DNA of 64,000 bases from Symbiodinium natans (GCA_905221605.1 CAJNDS010001735.1:645136-709135), one strand, 5' to 3'. Positions 1 to 13,511 are shown, counted from the stretch's first letter. Program-made: numbers and translations. The notes: a model not told the origin generated them from the sequence alone.

Positions 1-3000
1 TTAGGGGTTTAGGGGTTTAGGGTTTCGGGTTCAGGGTTAGGGTTGTGAGGCTTTGGGGTCTCTGAGGTTGTGGGTTTTAGGCTTTTAAAAGCTCTCTCTG
101 GAGTTGAGGGTTTGAGGGCGGTTTTGGGGGGGTCTTTTGGATGTCGGGTTACGGTAATGACGGCGGCTTGGGTGTCGTTTTTTCCTTTCAAAGGGCCTAA
201 GTTATCAAGCCTTCTAGCCTGATGTAAGGCCCCTTGTAGCTCTTATAACCGGAGCCCAGGTTGTAAGGGCGGTTTAGGGCATGGTAGCCCGTATTCTGAT
301 AAGGGCCTAAACCCTAAACCCTACACCCTACTTAGGGCTTTAGGACTTCAGGGGATCCGGCTGCAGCGCTCTTTCTAGGGCTTCTGTGCTTCAGGGTTGC
401 TGCGCGGTGGCAAGACATTAGGGAATTCCGAGGCTTGTGCTGTTCTAGGGTTTAGGGTTTAGGGTTTAGGGTTTAGGGTTTAGGGTTTAGGGTTTAGGGT
501 TTAGGGTTTAGGGTTTAGGGTTTAGGGTTTAGGGTTTGGGGACCCCAAAACCCTGAACCCTAAGTTCTAACCCTAGGCCCTGGACGTCGGCTTCAAAGGC
601 CAAGTCGCCGTGACGTTGCTGACGCGCTGTCCTGCGCCACCTTCAAGCTGCTCGGAAAATCCTTGGAGGCTTCGGGTTTCGGTTTAGGGTTTAGGGTTTA
701 GAGTTTAGGGTTTGGGGTTTGGGGTTTGGGGTTTAGGGCTTGGGGTATTTTCGGGAAGGAATTAAGAAGCAGCTCAACCCCCGAACCACATGATCCTCTC
801 CACCGCATAGACTATATTTAGCCCTAAATTCCCTAGATTCCATGCATTCCCTAAGCCCTAAGCCCTAAGCCCTAAACCCTGAACCCTGAACCCTAAACCC
901 CAAACCCTAAACCCTAAACCCAAACCTTTACCCACAAGAGTCCTTCACAAGGAGTCTGTCTGACAACCCCCCCCCCCCCAACTTCTGCAGCAGTCGGCTC
1001 GAAGTGCTTCTGTTGGAGAGGCTTACGAGGCCCAAATCAAGTCCTGCTCCCCTTACGAGCTCTCCCTCCGTTTTTACAAGCCCTAAACTCTGAACCCTGA
1101 ATCCTAAACCACCAGCTTGAGCTAAGCAGCTTAGTCCTTCAAACCCTGCGGGCTTCCAGAGTCCGTAAACCGGCTGATTGTGAAACTGAGCACCTCAGCT
1201 ATCGATGGCGCACTCTCGGCTCGGGGTGTAGGGCTTGAGGTTGGGACGATGGGGAATCAGAGGGTGGGTTTAGGGTCTAGGGTCTAGGGTCTAGGGTCTA
1301 GGGTCTAGGGTTTAGGGTTTAGGGTTTAGGGTTTAGGATTTAGGGTTTAGGGCTGTGTGAGGCGTTCGTGCAACATCATGAGATTAGACATGACTGTATC
1401 CAAAAAGAACCCGCGAGCATCCGGTGTCAGGCCATGCACCTGCTGCATCCAGGGGCTGAACTTAGAATTAGGGGCTGAACTTAGGGTTTAGGGTTTAGGG
1501 TTTAGGGTTTGGGGTTTAGGGTTTAGGGCTTAGGGTTTAGGGTTCAGAGCTGGAATACCCTGCAGTCAGACAACACACCCCACCTGTGTAGCTTTCGAGC
1601 GAAACAGATTTGCAAGCCAGCTTGTTCGCGCAATCATTAGGGTTGAGGCTCTTAAGGTTTACAACCCGGCGAAAACTATTCCGACACATGAACCTCTTCA
1701 ACCCAAATAGGGGTAGCACAACATATTCCAAAGTCGCACATAGTTTCGAAGCTTGGGGATGTTATGCCGTGTACTATAGGGTCGGAATAATTACTTATGG
1801 CATTCCCTTATGGTCCCTTTATCTTTATACCATAATCACCCCCGAAACCCTAGTTTAATTCTTAAGGCCCCTATAGTGAACCCAGAACCCTAAACCCTAT
1901 ACCGTAAACCCTAAACCCTAAACCCTAAACCCTGAACCCTGAACCCTGAACCCTGAACCCTAAACCCTAAACCCAATCCTTGTTCCTTCAGAGTAAAGTT
2001 GAGGCCAGCCGCCCACATCGATGAAGAATCGCAGTCCATCCCGGCGTCCCTCCCGTTTTCGGAGGATGCCTGTCGGCTTCGAGTTTAAGGGTTTAGGGTT
2101 AGGGTTTAGGGCCGTTTAGGGTTTGGGGTTTGGGGGTTTGGGGTCTGGGGTTTGGGTTTGGGGTTTTTCTGGTTTAGGGTTTAGGGTTTAGGGTTTGGGT
2201 TTAGGGTTTAGGGTTTAGGGTTTAGGGTTTAGGGTTTAGGGTTTAGGGTTTAGGGTTTAGGGTTTAGGGTTTAGGGTTTAGGGTTTAGGTTAGGGTTTAG
2301 GGTTTAGGGTTTAGGGTTTAGGGTTTAGGGTTTAGGGTTTAGGGTTTAGGGTTTAGGGTTTAGGGTTTAGGGTTTAGCCCTAAACCCTAAACCCTAAGCC
2401 CTAAACCCATGGGGCTTTGTGGTTGGGCCTTCCGCCGAAACTCTCTGAGCGTCAAGTTAGCAACAGCGTGGCATTACACTCCACACCCCAAACCCCAAAC
2501 CCCAAACCCCAAACCCCAAACCCTAAACCCTAAACCCTAAACAACCCTAAACCCTAAACCCTAAACCCTACACCCTAAACCCTTCACCGGCCCGAAGCCT
2601 GGGACGCAGGGGCTGGGGTACGAGGAGCCAAGGCTGCACTAAGGTTCACTAAGCCCTGACCCTTTAGGGTTTAGGGTTTAGGGTTTAGGGTTTAGGGTTT
2701 AGGGTCTAGGGTTTAGGGCTCAGGCTGCAGCTGCCTGCGGGTTTGAGTGTGAAGTCACGATTCCGCATTCTATGATGGAGGGCCGAGGGCTCGGTGACTA
2801 AGTTCCAGGCAGGGGAAAGGGTTTAGGTTTTTAGGGTTTAGGGTTTGGGGGTTTAGGGGTTTGGGGGTTTAGGGGTTTACGGGGTTTACGGGGTTTACGG
2901 GGTTTAGGGGTTTAGGGGTTTAGGGGTTTAGAGGCCTAGGGGTTTAGAGGTTTAGGGGGGGGGGGGGGGGGGGGGGTGGGGTCGAGATGGGTACCTTAGG

Positions 3001-3302
3001 TTCAGTCCCTGAAGTCTACCACCGCTGAAACTCTAAACCCCACAAGCTAAGCCCGAAACCCTAAACCCGGAACCCTAAGCCGTAAACCCTGAACCCGGAT
3101 GAAAGAGATGGGTGGACAAAGCCCGTCGTTTGCTCGGGGCCTTCCACCACCTTGCCTTCGAGCTGCCGCACCTGGGGTTTAGGGTTTAGGGTTTGGGGTT
3201 TGGGGTTTAGGGGGTCGGATCGGGGGAGGGGGGGGAGAGGGGCAAATCCTCAACCCTAAACACTATGAGGGTTTAGGGGATTTTTGCGGGCTCCGGCTGT
3301 GC
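1..3302. repeat. Mosaic of interstitial telomere-like arrays and short unique spacers
   Basis: Blocks of TTTAGGG or its complement CCCTAAA, 3 to about 28 copies each, alternate with unique spacers of about 80-250 bp. Clear blocks lie near 447-535, 680-740, 860-930, 1266-1350, 1483-1540, 1890-1975, 2176-2408, 2475-2583 and 2664-2717. Variants such as TCTAGGG (1270-1310), TTTGGGG (712-736) and CCTGAAC (1933-1960) form local runs. Poly-C lies near 967-978 and a poly-G run at about 2947-2976. The arrays face both ways, so this is not a simple chromosome end. I see no convincing gene. Confidence 0.9.
2176..2408. repeat. Long TTTAGGG array ending in a head-to-head inversion
   Basis: About 28 nearly perfect TTTAGGG units run to about 2375, interrupted by one shortened unit near 2288. 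The array then flips directly into CCCTAAA units (2377-2408) with no spacer. The junction is the head-to-head orientation that a fusion of two telomere tracts, or an inversion within an array, would leave. Confidence 0.9.
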
Positions 3303-3660
3303 TAGGTAATAGCTTCAAAAAAGGAAAATAGCAAGCAACAAAGACAAGAACACATGAACTTAAGACTATGAAAAAGGTCTACATATGCATATTTCTCTCT
3401 CTATATATATATATATAGACATACAGACATTCTGCCCAGCATACTTGTGAATGCATTTATCTACTTGTGAGTATGTTGCGCATCTTTCAAATCCGGTCGG
3501 CAGCTGAATGTCATGGTAGCCCAGTAACCATAAGGGCACCCTTTTTGGGGTTGGTTATTTTATAAGGGAAACCATTTAAAAAAAAAAAGGTAAAGGGTAC
3601 CACTGCGCTACCAAGCGTTTGAGCCCAAACCAATTCGACCCTGAGCCCGAAACCCAGGTC
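3303..3660. other. AT-rich spacer with TA microsatellite and a short inverted-repeat element
   Basis: No telomere arrays. The stretch contains a CT/TA microsatellite (about 3395-3417) and the inverted-repeat element at 3512-3615. No coding region is recognisable. Confidence 0.7.
3512..3615. mobile_element. Short inverted-repeat (MITE-like) element, family member A
   Basis: The left end is a version of cTTGGTAGCCCAG and the right end is its near complement (CTGCGCTACCAAG). Inside is the shared motif AAGGGCACCCTT. The same ends and internal motif recur at 40651-40820 and 63561-63672, so this is a small dispersed family. No target duplication is evident for this copy. Confidence 0.6.
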
Positions 3661-6360
3661 GTCTCTGGTGTTGAGTTTGGCTTGTACGCCCCAAACCCTA
3701 AACCCTAAACCCCAAACCTTAAACCCTCAACCCTAAACCCTAAACCCTAAACCCTGGGGATCCTCATCGGGCCGCAGCACATGGTGTATGCTTTTATGAC
3801 TGTAAGCAAAGGGTATCTACGGCCCAGAATCCTCGCCCTAAACCCTAAACCCTAAACCCTAAACCCTAAACCCTAAGCCCTAAACCCTAAACTCAGCCCC
3901 AGAACCCCCACCAGCCCAACCCCCAACGCAGTACCAGCAGCTCAGGCCGGAACAAATCCGGTCCTGTTGTGCTTGGCTTATGGTTTATATATATATATAT
4001 ATATCTCGAATTTAACGAAAGGTCTAGGGTTTAGGGTTTCGGGTTTAGGGTTTAGGCCTTATAGGCTTGACAATGTCTAGGATGGCCCCTCAAACCCTCT
4101 TAAACACAATAAGGAAAAGTACAACATGTCCAATGGGCCTGCCTAGATAAGCAAATCCCTCAACCCTAAAAACCCTAAACCCTAAACCCTAATCCCTAAA
4201 CCCTAAACCCTAAACCCTAAGCCCTAAACCCTAAACCCTAAACCCTAAACCAACCACATCTCATTCCGCAGCAGAGACCCTACGCCCGCAAACCTCGGGC
4301 TCCTGGCGTCAACCCTTGGAGCCTCCAGAACTGCGTATGTTCCAGAACCTCAAGGAAGGCACGAATTTAAGGGGCTTAGGGTTTAGGGTTTAGGGTTTGG
4401 GGTTTGGGGTTTAGGGTTTAGGGTTGAGGGTTGTTGAGGGTTGAGGGTTGTTGAGGGTTAAGGGTTGTTGAGGGTGGAGGGTTGTTGAGGGTTGAGGGTT
4501 GTTGAGGGTTGAGGGTTGAGGGTTGTTGAGGGTTGAGGGTTGAGGGTTGTTGAGGGTTGAGGATTGAGGGTTGAGGGTTGAGGATTGAGGGTTGAGGGCT
4601 GAGGGCTGAGGGCTGAGGGTTGAGGGTTTAGGGTTGGGTTCGGAGATTCGGCTCGGGATGTTGCTATCTGATATCGGAAGGGAGGAAGGGCAACAGAGCT
4701 GTGGTCCAAAGCAATGGGCAAGAAGGTGTGGTGCCCCAAACAACCTCTGTTCACCAGACCCTTCCGTTCGCACACAAGGTCCGTGCCTGATCCGCGAATG
4801 TCCACCACCACAAGATCTGTGAGAATGTCACCTTGGCCGGCGTGGCTGCTTGCAGCAGAGCCCTGATAGCAAAGGACAGCAAACTTTCCCTAGTTCATGG
4901 CTGGGATAGCATTAAGATAAAAAGAGTATTCTTTATTGGGTTTAAGTACCTTTGAAAATGTAAAATGTTACCCAACTATATGGCGGTGTACTAAACATGG
5001 AAAAAGTACAGCAAAATTCCAGTCGCAAGGGCCACGCCGTTCACGTACAGTAGGGTTTAGGGTTTAGGGCTTAGGGTTTCGGGTTTCGGGTTTAGGGTTT
5101 AGGGCTTAGGGTTTAGGCTTGAGGGTTTAAGGTTTAAGGTTTAGGGCAACTACCTAGAACCAAGAACGACTACATGCGGGCAACAAATACAGTATTCCAT
5201 CAAGCTATGGAGTCGTTCTTAGGCAACTAGGCACCGCACAACAACAGAGGCTAGTGTAGGCTAGGGTTTGGGGGTTTGGGGTTTGGGGTTTGGGGTTTAG
5301 GGTTTAGGGTTCAGGGTTTAGTGTTGAGGGTTAGTGTTTAGGGTATAGGGTATAGGGTTTAGGGTTTAGGGTTTTAAGGTTTTAAGGTTTTAAGGTTTAG
5401 GGGCCAAACGCGGACACAAAGGCCACAACTCTGTTAGAGTGTAGGGTTGTTTATGGGTTTTGGGCTGCACGGCCTTGCTAGTTTCCAAGGGAACGCATGG
5501 ATACGGAGGTTTGACTTCACGCAAGCCAGAGGCTCTGACCGGATATCCCACAAGTAGCCTAGGAATTAGAGGGCAGCCTTTTTGTTGAAAGGTGTTTCAA
5601 AGGGAACATAAGCTAACTGCAAAAGAAGGGAACAAGGGCTCACGCTGGCCCACGTATCTCGATCCCCCCCCCCCCCCCCCCCAAACCACATTTGTGCTTC
5701 CCTCTTCCCGTCACTTCGCTCCCGACCCTAAACCCTAAAATTTTCTAAAGCCTAAACCCCGAACCCTAAACCCTCTACCTCTCTCTCAGCCATCAGCACT
5801 ATGCTTCTCAAGCCAAAGCTCCCAAGACACCAGAGCCACGCACCGCGGCGGCTACTCAACCCTCGCCCCTCAACCGTCTAGTCTAAGAGCACCGGCTAAA
5901 CAAAGAACTACAACAGGGTGGTTTACCAAAACAGGGGAGCCCGAATATAGACCACCCCAAACCGTAGGATTCCCTTGGAATAAGGGCCCCGAACAAGGTA
6001 CCGCTTCATGTCGAGAACCCCCATCGAAGCTTCGGACGCCCGAAGAACCCTAGGCCTTCCCAGTGTACGAATGCCGACCCTCAACCCCAATACCCCCAAA
6101 CCCGAAACTCGAATACCCTAGAGTCCCAACTCCTCAAACCCCTAAAGAACCACAAACCCCCCAAAGGCTAAACGCCCATGACCTAAACCCTAAATCCGAA
6201 TACCCTGCCCCAACCCAAAACCCCAAAACTCCAAAACCCCAAAACCCCAAAACCCCAAAACCCGAAAACCCGAAAACCCGAAAACCCCAAAACCCCAAAA
6301 CCCCAAAACCCAAAACCCAAAACCCAAAACCCTAAACCCCAATTGGGGGGGACCTAGAGT
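3661..6360. repeat. Telomere-like mosaic with degenerate variant arrays
   Basis: CCCTAAA or TTTAGGG blocks lie at about 3690-3755, 3838-3893, 4162-4250, 4377-4425, 5050-5145 and 5268-5400. A run built from GTTGAGG and GTTGTTGAGG units fills about 4424-4632. CCCCAAAA-type units fill about 6223-6330. A TA microsatellite lies at about 3987-4004 and a poly-C run at about 5665-5682. Short open frames here are translations of the low-complexity arrays. Confidence 0.85.
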
Positions 6361-9300
6361 CCATAAGATACCGACTTCAAGCGTTCAGGACTAGGGTGTA
6401 GGGATCTGGCCCCCTGTAAACCCTAAAACCTAAGACCCAAAACCCTAAACCCTAAACCCTAAGCCCTAGCCCTAAACCCTAAAGCCCGAAACCCTAAACC
6501 CTAGCCCTAAACCCTAAACCCTAAACCCTAAACCCTAAACCCTAAGAAAGGGCTAGCCCCAAAACGCCCGAAACCGAGGCCCGCAAACCATACCTCAAAG
6601 GGCTTAGGGCGCAAACCCTAAAGGCTAGAACCCGAGCATGCTTTGGGTTTCAGGTTTAGGGTTTAGGGTTTAGGGTTTAGGGTTTAGGGTTTAGGGTTTA
6701 GGGTTTAGGGTTTAGGGTGCACGGTTGAGACTCGAACACGCTGAGCTCCCCGCCTGCACGTCTGGAGCCCTGCAAGTAGAGGGTCTGTAGACTTTATAGG
6801 GCTTGCTAGGGTATGGCTTAGAAGGCTTCACAGGGGATAGGGTTTGCAAGGTAGGAGGGCTCAGGGGATACTTGAAGGTACGTGCGACGCTCAAAATGCT
6901 AAGTCGAGCTTGAAGATGTTGAGGTTTCCGGAAGGTTTCGGGCTTTTGTGCCTTTACAGCTTCTACTTTGCTTGAAGGTTCTTGGACATCATAACTGGCG
7001 TTGGAGGTCGGTTCTGCCAGAGGCCTTCGGTGCAACCGAAGGGCAGAGAAGGATGCAGGGATCACACCCAAGCATGGCACAGCATCAATGGCCACCTTTG
7101 AATGGTCAGCGCGTTGAGGGTTGAGGGTTTAGGGTCTTCAGCTAAGAGGGTCAAGGGAGCCGCTACTTCAACAGCCCATGACGCTCTTTTGGCTCCGTTT
7201 CGGGGTACTTGGCCGGATTCTTGGTTCGTCAGCAGATCGAAGCAACACCTCAGCACACCTCTGTCCTCAATGCGGAATCGAGGGAACCCTAAACCCTAAA
7301 CCCTAAACTCTAAACCCTAAACCCTAAACCCTAAACCCTAAACCCTAAACCCTAAACCCTAAGTTTAGGGGTCCCGAAGCCCCTGAAGGGCATATCGGGT
7401 TCAGAGCTGCTGAGATTTTCTACTTTCTCAAACCTGCTGCTCTTTCTCTCGGCGCAGATACGCAGCCACATTCTCAAACCTCCAAACCCTAAACCTTTCC
7501 ACCCTAAACCGTAAACCTTGTCTAGGGTTTAGGGTTTTAGGGTTTAGGGTTTAGGGTTTCGGGCTCAGGGTTTAGGGTTTAGGGTTTGGGGTTTAGGGAC
7601 CCTGAACTCTACACCCTGTAGAGTTCTAATCTCTGCAGCGGAGAGGCTACGACATCCTCCGCGCCCACCTGCTGTGCCACAAGGAGGAGATCGCTACATC
7701 GGTAGAGGTCCTGCAGACCAGGCTCGTCAGTAGCCCAGGCCTGCGCACGTGGGTTTAGGGTTTAGGGTTTAGGGTTTAGGGTTTAGGGTTTAGGATTTAG
7801 GGTTTAAGATGAAAAAGGTTTAGGGTCCTATATAGAGTACGGCACCCCAGACAAGAAAGACCCTCCCTCCCCTTTTTCAAGGGACTTCCAGTTGAGAGAA
7901 GTGCCCATGTGCAGAGTTTTGATTTTCGGTCTCAGGGTTGAGGCCTGAGGCCGAAACTTCGTCAACTCAGGGGGTTTCCGAAATTAGGGAGTTTATGGTT
8001 TAGGGAGGGAGGTTCGTGGGGGGGGGGGGGGGGGTATGTAACCTGAGGTTCCCTCGTACTCCCTCCCTAAACTTCCCGAAATGCCTACCCCCCATGAAAC
8101 CCCTCCCTTAAGAACTTAAGAACCCTATAAACAGGTATAGTTAGCTGACTCAAAAAAACTAACTTGTCATGCTTATGCTTACAATCCAACGTAAGGTCCA
8201 CCTATAAACTGGGCCACAGATCCTAAACCCTAAACCCTAAACCCTCCCTAAACCCTAAACCCTAAGCCGCGCAAACTGGGCCACAGATCTTTACAAGGAG
8301 GGGCGCCCTCTAGTTAGAGTTGTAAGGACCCAGGTTGGTCAGTGTTCTGCCTTAGGGTATAGTAGCCCTTTCAAGCAAAGATTTGAGTATACTAAGGAAG
8401 GGGGTCCCGCCTTGTAGGGTACAGTTCCGACTTCCTTGTGAAGGGAATGATACATCATAAAATGATTACTTACTCTAAAACCTAAACCCTAAGCCCTCAC
8501 CCTACACCCTACACCCTAAACCCTAAACCCTCCTAAGAAATAATACGGGCGAAATATGCCATATTGCAAGGGCCTACCTTGAAGAGCCTCCACCACCAGC
8601 CCGAATGCCTAATCTTAGGGTTTAGGGATTAAGGATTTAGGGTTCAGGGATATGCCCTCGGAACAAAGAGCATCTGTTGAATGGCAAGTCGGACACGGAA
8701 ACGCAATCAGCAAGAGGCACACAAGGGTTGCCAGCAGGGTCCTGCTCAACCCTTCCCACTTCCTACACCCCAAGCCCTAAACCCTCAACTCTCAACCCTA
8801 CACCCTGCAATGATGCCTCGCCAGAATCGTCTTGCAAAGTGGCCGCTGCTCCCAGCACACGCCCGCAGGCGCTGCTTCCCTCGCAGGGGAGCGGTGGCGC
8901 CTTGCTTAGGGTCTAGGGTTTAGGGTTTAGGGTTCAGGGTTGAGGGTTTAGGGTTTAGGGTTTAGGGCTTAGGGTTTAGGGTTTAGGGTTTAGGGTTTAG
9001 GGTTTAGGGTTTAGGGTTTAGGGTTCGGGGGGTATTTAGGGATTATTTAAGGGGCTTGCTAATTTAGGGACTATATAAGGTATATATATATATATATGTA
9101 TGTATATGTATGTATAAGGCTTATACCGGGGTTACATAGGGGGATAAGATCAAGGGTTCTCTTCCCCCCCTTATACCCCTTAGTTTAAGGCAAAATAGGG
9201 GGTACCCCTTGGGGGCCTTCCCTACTTACAAGCAGTATTTTGGGGGTTTAAGGTTTAGGGTTTAGGGTTTGGGGCAGAACATAAAACCCGGGCACGCAAA

Positions 9301-10440
9301 GGTTGGAGGATTCCAGGCAAAAAGATTCTGGACTTAAGGCTGTGCGCTTACAATGGTCTCGCTTGGCTCTTCCACACTGCAGAAACAGATTGGCAAATTG
9401 GGGTAAGGTATTTAGCATTTGCGGTTTCCGGGGACCTCCCGTTGACGCTGATCTTCTGTCAACCACGACTCCTGGCGGCAGGGGAAGCGTATATCCTAAA
9501 CGCTAAACCCTAAACCGAAAACCGGACGCCACAAGCCCTAAGCCCTAAGCCCTAAGCCCTGAGCCCGAAACCCTCACCACGCAAACCCTTAGAAACTCGC
9601 TTGTGTCCGGAGCAGAAAAGCTTGAATACTCGGGTAAAGATGAGGATTTGGGATTTGGATCCCACTTGGTCACAATGTCTTGAATACCTGGCCCAGGGTC
9701 TAAATCCAAACGGCTTAAGTCCAAATAAAGTCAGAACCCTACACCCTAAACCCTAAACCCCAAACCCTCAACCCTAAACCTCTTGCGGGCTCTTGCATCG
9801 GGTTCCTCTGACGATTTAGGGCTTCGGGCTTCGGGTTTAAGGTTTAGGCATTAGGGTTTCGCGCTCCTTCCTGCGTAGGGGTCCTCTTTATGTTTCCTCT
9901 CGTATTGGGTGGCTGGCTACTGCTCGGTCCCAAGTAGTACGAGCTATACAACATGAGATGCTGAAGCCAAGGCCTAAACCCTAAAACCTGAACACTAAAC
10001 CCTAAACCCTAAACCCTAAACCCTAAACCCTAAACCCTAAACCCTCAGCCCTGAACCCTGAACCCTGAACCCTGAACCCTGAACCCTGAACCCTGAACCC
10101 TGAACCCTGAACCCTGAACACTGAACCCTAAACCCTAAACCCTAAACCCTAAACCCTAAACCCTAAACCCTAAACCCTAAACCCTAAACCCTAAACCCTA
10201 AACCCTAAACCCTAAACCCTAAACCCTAAACCCTAAACCCTAACGCCCCGCGCGACGTACAAAGCCATGCGATCTGGCACTCCTCCGCGTCGAGGATTCG
10301 AAGCCGTGGCCTGGAATCTAGTGATTGGGGTTTGGTTTAGGGTTTAGGGTTTAGGGTTTAGGGTTTAGGGTTTAGGGTTTAGGGTTTAGGGTTTAGGGTT
10401 CAGGGTTCACGGTTTAGGGTTCAAGGGTTGGTTTTAGACA
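6361..10440. repeat. Telomere-like mosaic
   Basis: Arrays occur at about 6440-6543, 6653-6718, 7287-7362, 7515-7595, 7751-7806, 8921-9024, 9735-9780, 9985-10048, 10131-10242 and 10336-10412. Eleven or so units of the variant CCCTGAA sit between CCCTAAA blocks at about 10049-10127. A poly-G run is at about 8018-8034 and a TA-rich microsatellite at about 9078-9115. Spacers are 80-400 bp. One (7639-7752) looks like a gene fragment and is listed separately. Confidence 0.85.
7639..7752 (+). pseudogene. Exon-like coding fragment trapped between telomere arrays (unidentified)
   Basis: A GC-rich 38-codon open stretch follows a TCTGCAG that could be a 3' splice site, and runs straight into a TTTAGGG array, which supplies a stop. 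The translation starts RRGYDILRAHLLCHKEEIAT and has a balanced, protein-like composition quite unlike the surrounding arrays. I do not recognise the family. It may be a captured piece of a host gene or chance. Confidence 0.3.
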
Positions 10441-13400
10441 GGGTGGGGGGCCCCAGACTCTAAAGCCTCCTAAACCTCAAGCCCAAAACCCCTCAACCCA
10501 AATCCTAAACCCTAAGCCCCCCGAAAACCCTTAGACCAAACATACCATCTAACCTTCAAACCCCACATAAGCCCTTAGACCCCTGAAAGCCTTCACGCCC
10601 GTGAGCTGACCCCCAAACGCTCAAAGCCTTGAACTCTCAAGGCCTAAACTAGGGTTTAGGGTTTAGGATTTAGGGTTTAGGGTTTAGGGTTTGGGGTTTA
10701 GGGTTTGGGGTTTAGGGTTTGGGGTTTAGGGTGTAGGGTCCGCCGACCCTGGCGGCGTGTTGGATGGGAAAAGGAGGTGAAAACCTCCCTCTTTCCCCCC
10801 AAAACCCGGGGGGGGGGGGTTGGGGGGGGTACCCGGGCAGCTTTTCCATGGAGGGCCAGGCCACCCACACCGCAGAAACGCAAGGACCATAGGCGGTTTT
10901 GAGAAAAACTCCCCCTACACCCCTGCCCCCCCGCCCCCCCCCCCTACCCCCCCCCTACCCCCCACACCCCCCCTACCCCCCCCCCTAACCCCCCCCCCTA
11001 CCCCCCCCCTACCCCCCCCCACCCCCCCCCCCCACCCCCCCCCAACCCCCCCCCCCCTACCCCTACCCCCCCCCCTACCCAGCTGGCTTCAGCTCCTGTT
11101 TGGGTCTTAACGTTTCACAGAGGCTCAAGCACATCAACTTTTTTGGCATCCTTTGAGCTGACGAGCGCGTTTAAACCTTTCAACTATGCTCCAGCAGGGT
11201 CGGCGGCTTGAGCCGGAGGCTCTTAAATTTAGTTTAGGGCTTAGTTTAGGGTTTAGGGTTTAGGGCCCTAAAGCCCCTCCATGATCCCATTGAAACCCTC
11301 GAAGCCCTACCAAAAGCCTACACATCTTCCCCAAAGCCCAAAACCTGCTATTTGCTTAAGAACCCCCCCCCCACCAAACAAAAAAAAAAACTTCTATGGG
11401 CAATGTAGGGACTATAGGGTTTAGGGATGGGAACCCTGAACCCTAAACCCTAAACCCTAAACCCCAAACCCAAAACTCCAAACCCTAAACCCTAAACCCT
11501 AAACCCCAAACCCTAAACACTAAACCCTAAACCCTAAACACTAAACCCTCAACCCTAAACACTAAACCCTAAACACTAAACCCTAAACCCTAAACCCTAG
11601 ACTCTAGACCCTAAACCCGTCCACAGTCAAGCCACAGTCGGCTACGGCTGCCCGTATTGAGCACCCGTACCTGAGCTCTGAACTCGACTCGCTTTTGAGG
11701 GCTATTTTTTGGGTTTAAACGTTTATATTTGTTTACCAGTTTTGCCTAAGGGTTTGTGTTTACGGCTTGGCCTACAGGGTCTTTAGGATCTTTTCGTGGG
11801 GTTTCAATCTGGTGTTTTAAACGGTTTCGGATCTAAGGTTTAGGGTTTTGTGTTCAGGGCTCTAAACCTAAGGGGAGGGCTCCCCAAAGCCCTGAAAAGG
11901 TTTGAGGTTTGTAGGTTTTAGGGCTGGGTTGACTGTTGAATAGGGTGTAGGGTTTGGGGTTTTGGGGGTTGCTGCGAGCCCTTCTCAATCAGACGGAGTG
12001 CGGGCCCTCCCCCGGCCAAAACGACACCTTCTCTTTGACTTAAACCCGAAAGCAAACTTCTAGACCCAAGAGTACTCGCAAAAAAAAAGTACACTTTTTG
12101 GCTTAAACAAGGCTTCTAAAGGAACCTAACGCCTAAAAAGGGCCTACTCCGCATCCTTCAATCATGGGTTCCCCTACTACCCCCGTCTCTACTACCCCCC
12201 CTAGGTTCCCCCGATAGTTAAGCCTAGTTAAGTAGCCCTAACCCTAAACCCTAAACCCTAAACCCCTAACCCCTGAACCCTAAACACTAAACCCTAGACC
12301 CTAAACACTCTATGGCGGGGGTAGTGGGGTAGAATAGAGGGGAGGGTAGTATAGGGGAACCTGGGGGGGGGGGGGGGTAGCCCTAACCCTAAACCCGAAA
12401 CCCTAAACCCTAAACCCGAAACAGTAGTATAGGGGAACCCATGATTGAAGGCCTTCCATCCAAGTCACCACAACCTCCTTGCCCTCCACGAGCATCTCCT
12501 CCGGCCACGACCGCGATGGATGTGAAGAGCTAGATGCCGTCGGGTTTAGGGTTTAGGGTTTAGGGTCTAGAGTTTTAGGGTTTAGGGTTTAAGGTTTAGT
12601 GTTTAGGGTTTAAGGTTTAGGGTTTAGGGTTTAGGGTTTGGGGTTTAGGGTTTAGGGTTTACGTCTACCCTACGAAAAAAAGCCTCAGCCGTAAACCCTG
12701 AACGCTAACCCTGAACCCTAAACCCTAACCCTAAACCTTGATATCCCTATTCCTAAACCCTAAATTCTAAACCCTAAACCCTGAACCCCGAACCCCAAGC
12801 GCCGGACACCAAACCCTCAGCCGCGAAGACAAAGGTTTAGGCTTGCGAGGGGGAGGGCGGGTTTAGGGTTTCGGGATATCAAGGTTTAGATGTTTGGGCT
12901 CAGCTGTCCAGTACCTAGGGGTTTTAAAGGTTAACCTTTGGGAATAATAAGGGGAATATATTAACCCAAAAAGGTTAAAGGTTACCTACTCTACTACTAA
13001 GTGGGGGTTTAGCGAAGTTGTTTGCTCCAAAAGTCTTCCGGCTTGATTCTGAGATGAGGACCCGGTAGGTAGCTGCCTTTCGCACAGGAAACATCATGTG
13101 GGGCGAGGCCTGCTAGTCGTGAGCCCTAAACCCTGAACCCAAAACCAAAAAAACACAATAAACCCTAAACCCTAAACCCTAAACCCTAAACCCTAAACCC
13201 TAAACCCTAAACCCTAAACCCTAAACTCTGAACCGCAGCTTTGGGCTCATAGGGTTTAGGGCTCATTGGGCTTGGGGTTTAGGGCCTCGGGATGCTTGAG
13301 GTTTAGGGCTTTAGGGGTTTAGGGGTTTGGGGTTTAGGGTTTAGGGTTTAGGGCTAAGGGTTTTAGGGGTTAGGGCTTAGGGCTTACACGCTCAGGTGCT

Positions 13401-13508
13401 GGGATGGCCAGAAAGCACCTCGATGCAAAGCCTGGAAAGATCATGCGGTCAGTCCCCTGAACCCGAACTCCCTACATACAACAGAAATGAACCCTCAACC
13501 CTCAACCC
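10441..13508. repeat. Telomere-like mosaic with poly-C block and foldback element
   Basis: Telomere-like blocks lie at about 10650-10735, 11435-11620, 12240-12305, 12540-12660, 12716-12790, 13120-13225 and 13250-13380. A very C-rich block (about 10912-11082, runs of C separated by TA or A) follows a G-run at 10808-10827. The inverted-repeat element at 12155-12451 is listed separately. I see no gene. Confidence 0.85.
12155..12451. mobile_element. Foldback/MITE-like element containing telomere arrays
   Basis: The left arm 12155-12180 (begins CCTTCAATCATGGGTTCCCC) is repeated inverted at 12424-12451, with one 2-bp difference. A second nested pair is based on AGGTTCCCC near 12203 and its complement near 12353. 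Between the arms are CCCTAAA blocks (about 12237-12305 and 12380-12420) and a poly-G run. No coding capacity is seen. The arms suggest a non-autonomous DNA transposon or a hairpin-mediated rearrangement. Confidence 0.55.
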
Positions 13509-13511
13509 TCA

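Noticed and set aside
1-540. True chromosome end at the start of the window
   Set aside because: The arrays are short, interrupted and present in both orientations throughout the 64 kb, so they are interstitial.
4411-4822. Two minus-strand frames with NPQPSTLN repeats
   Set aside because: They translate the GTTGAGG-type degenerate telomere array and its flank.
8018-8100. Inverted-repeat element near the poly-G run (GGGGGTATGTAACC...CCTACCCCCC)
   Set aside because: The arms are too short and G/C-biased to separate from chance; a similar sequence at 34440-34520 shows a dispersed repeat but no clear ends.
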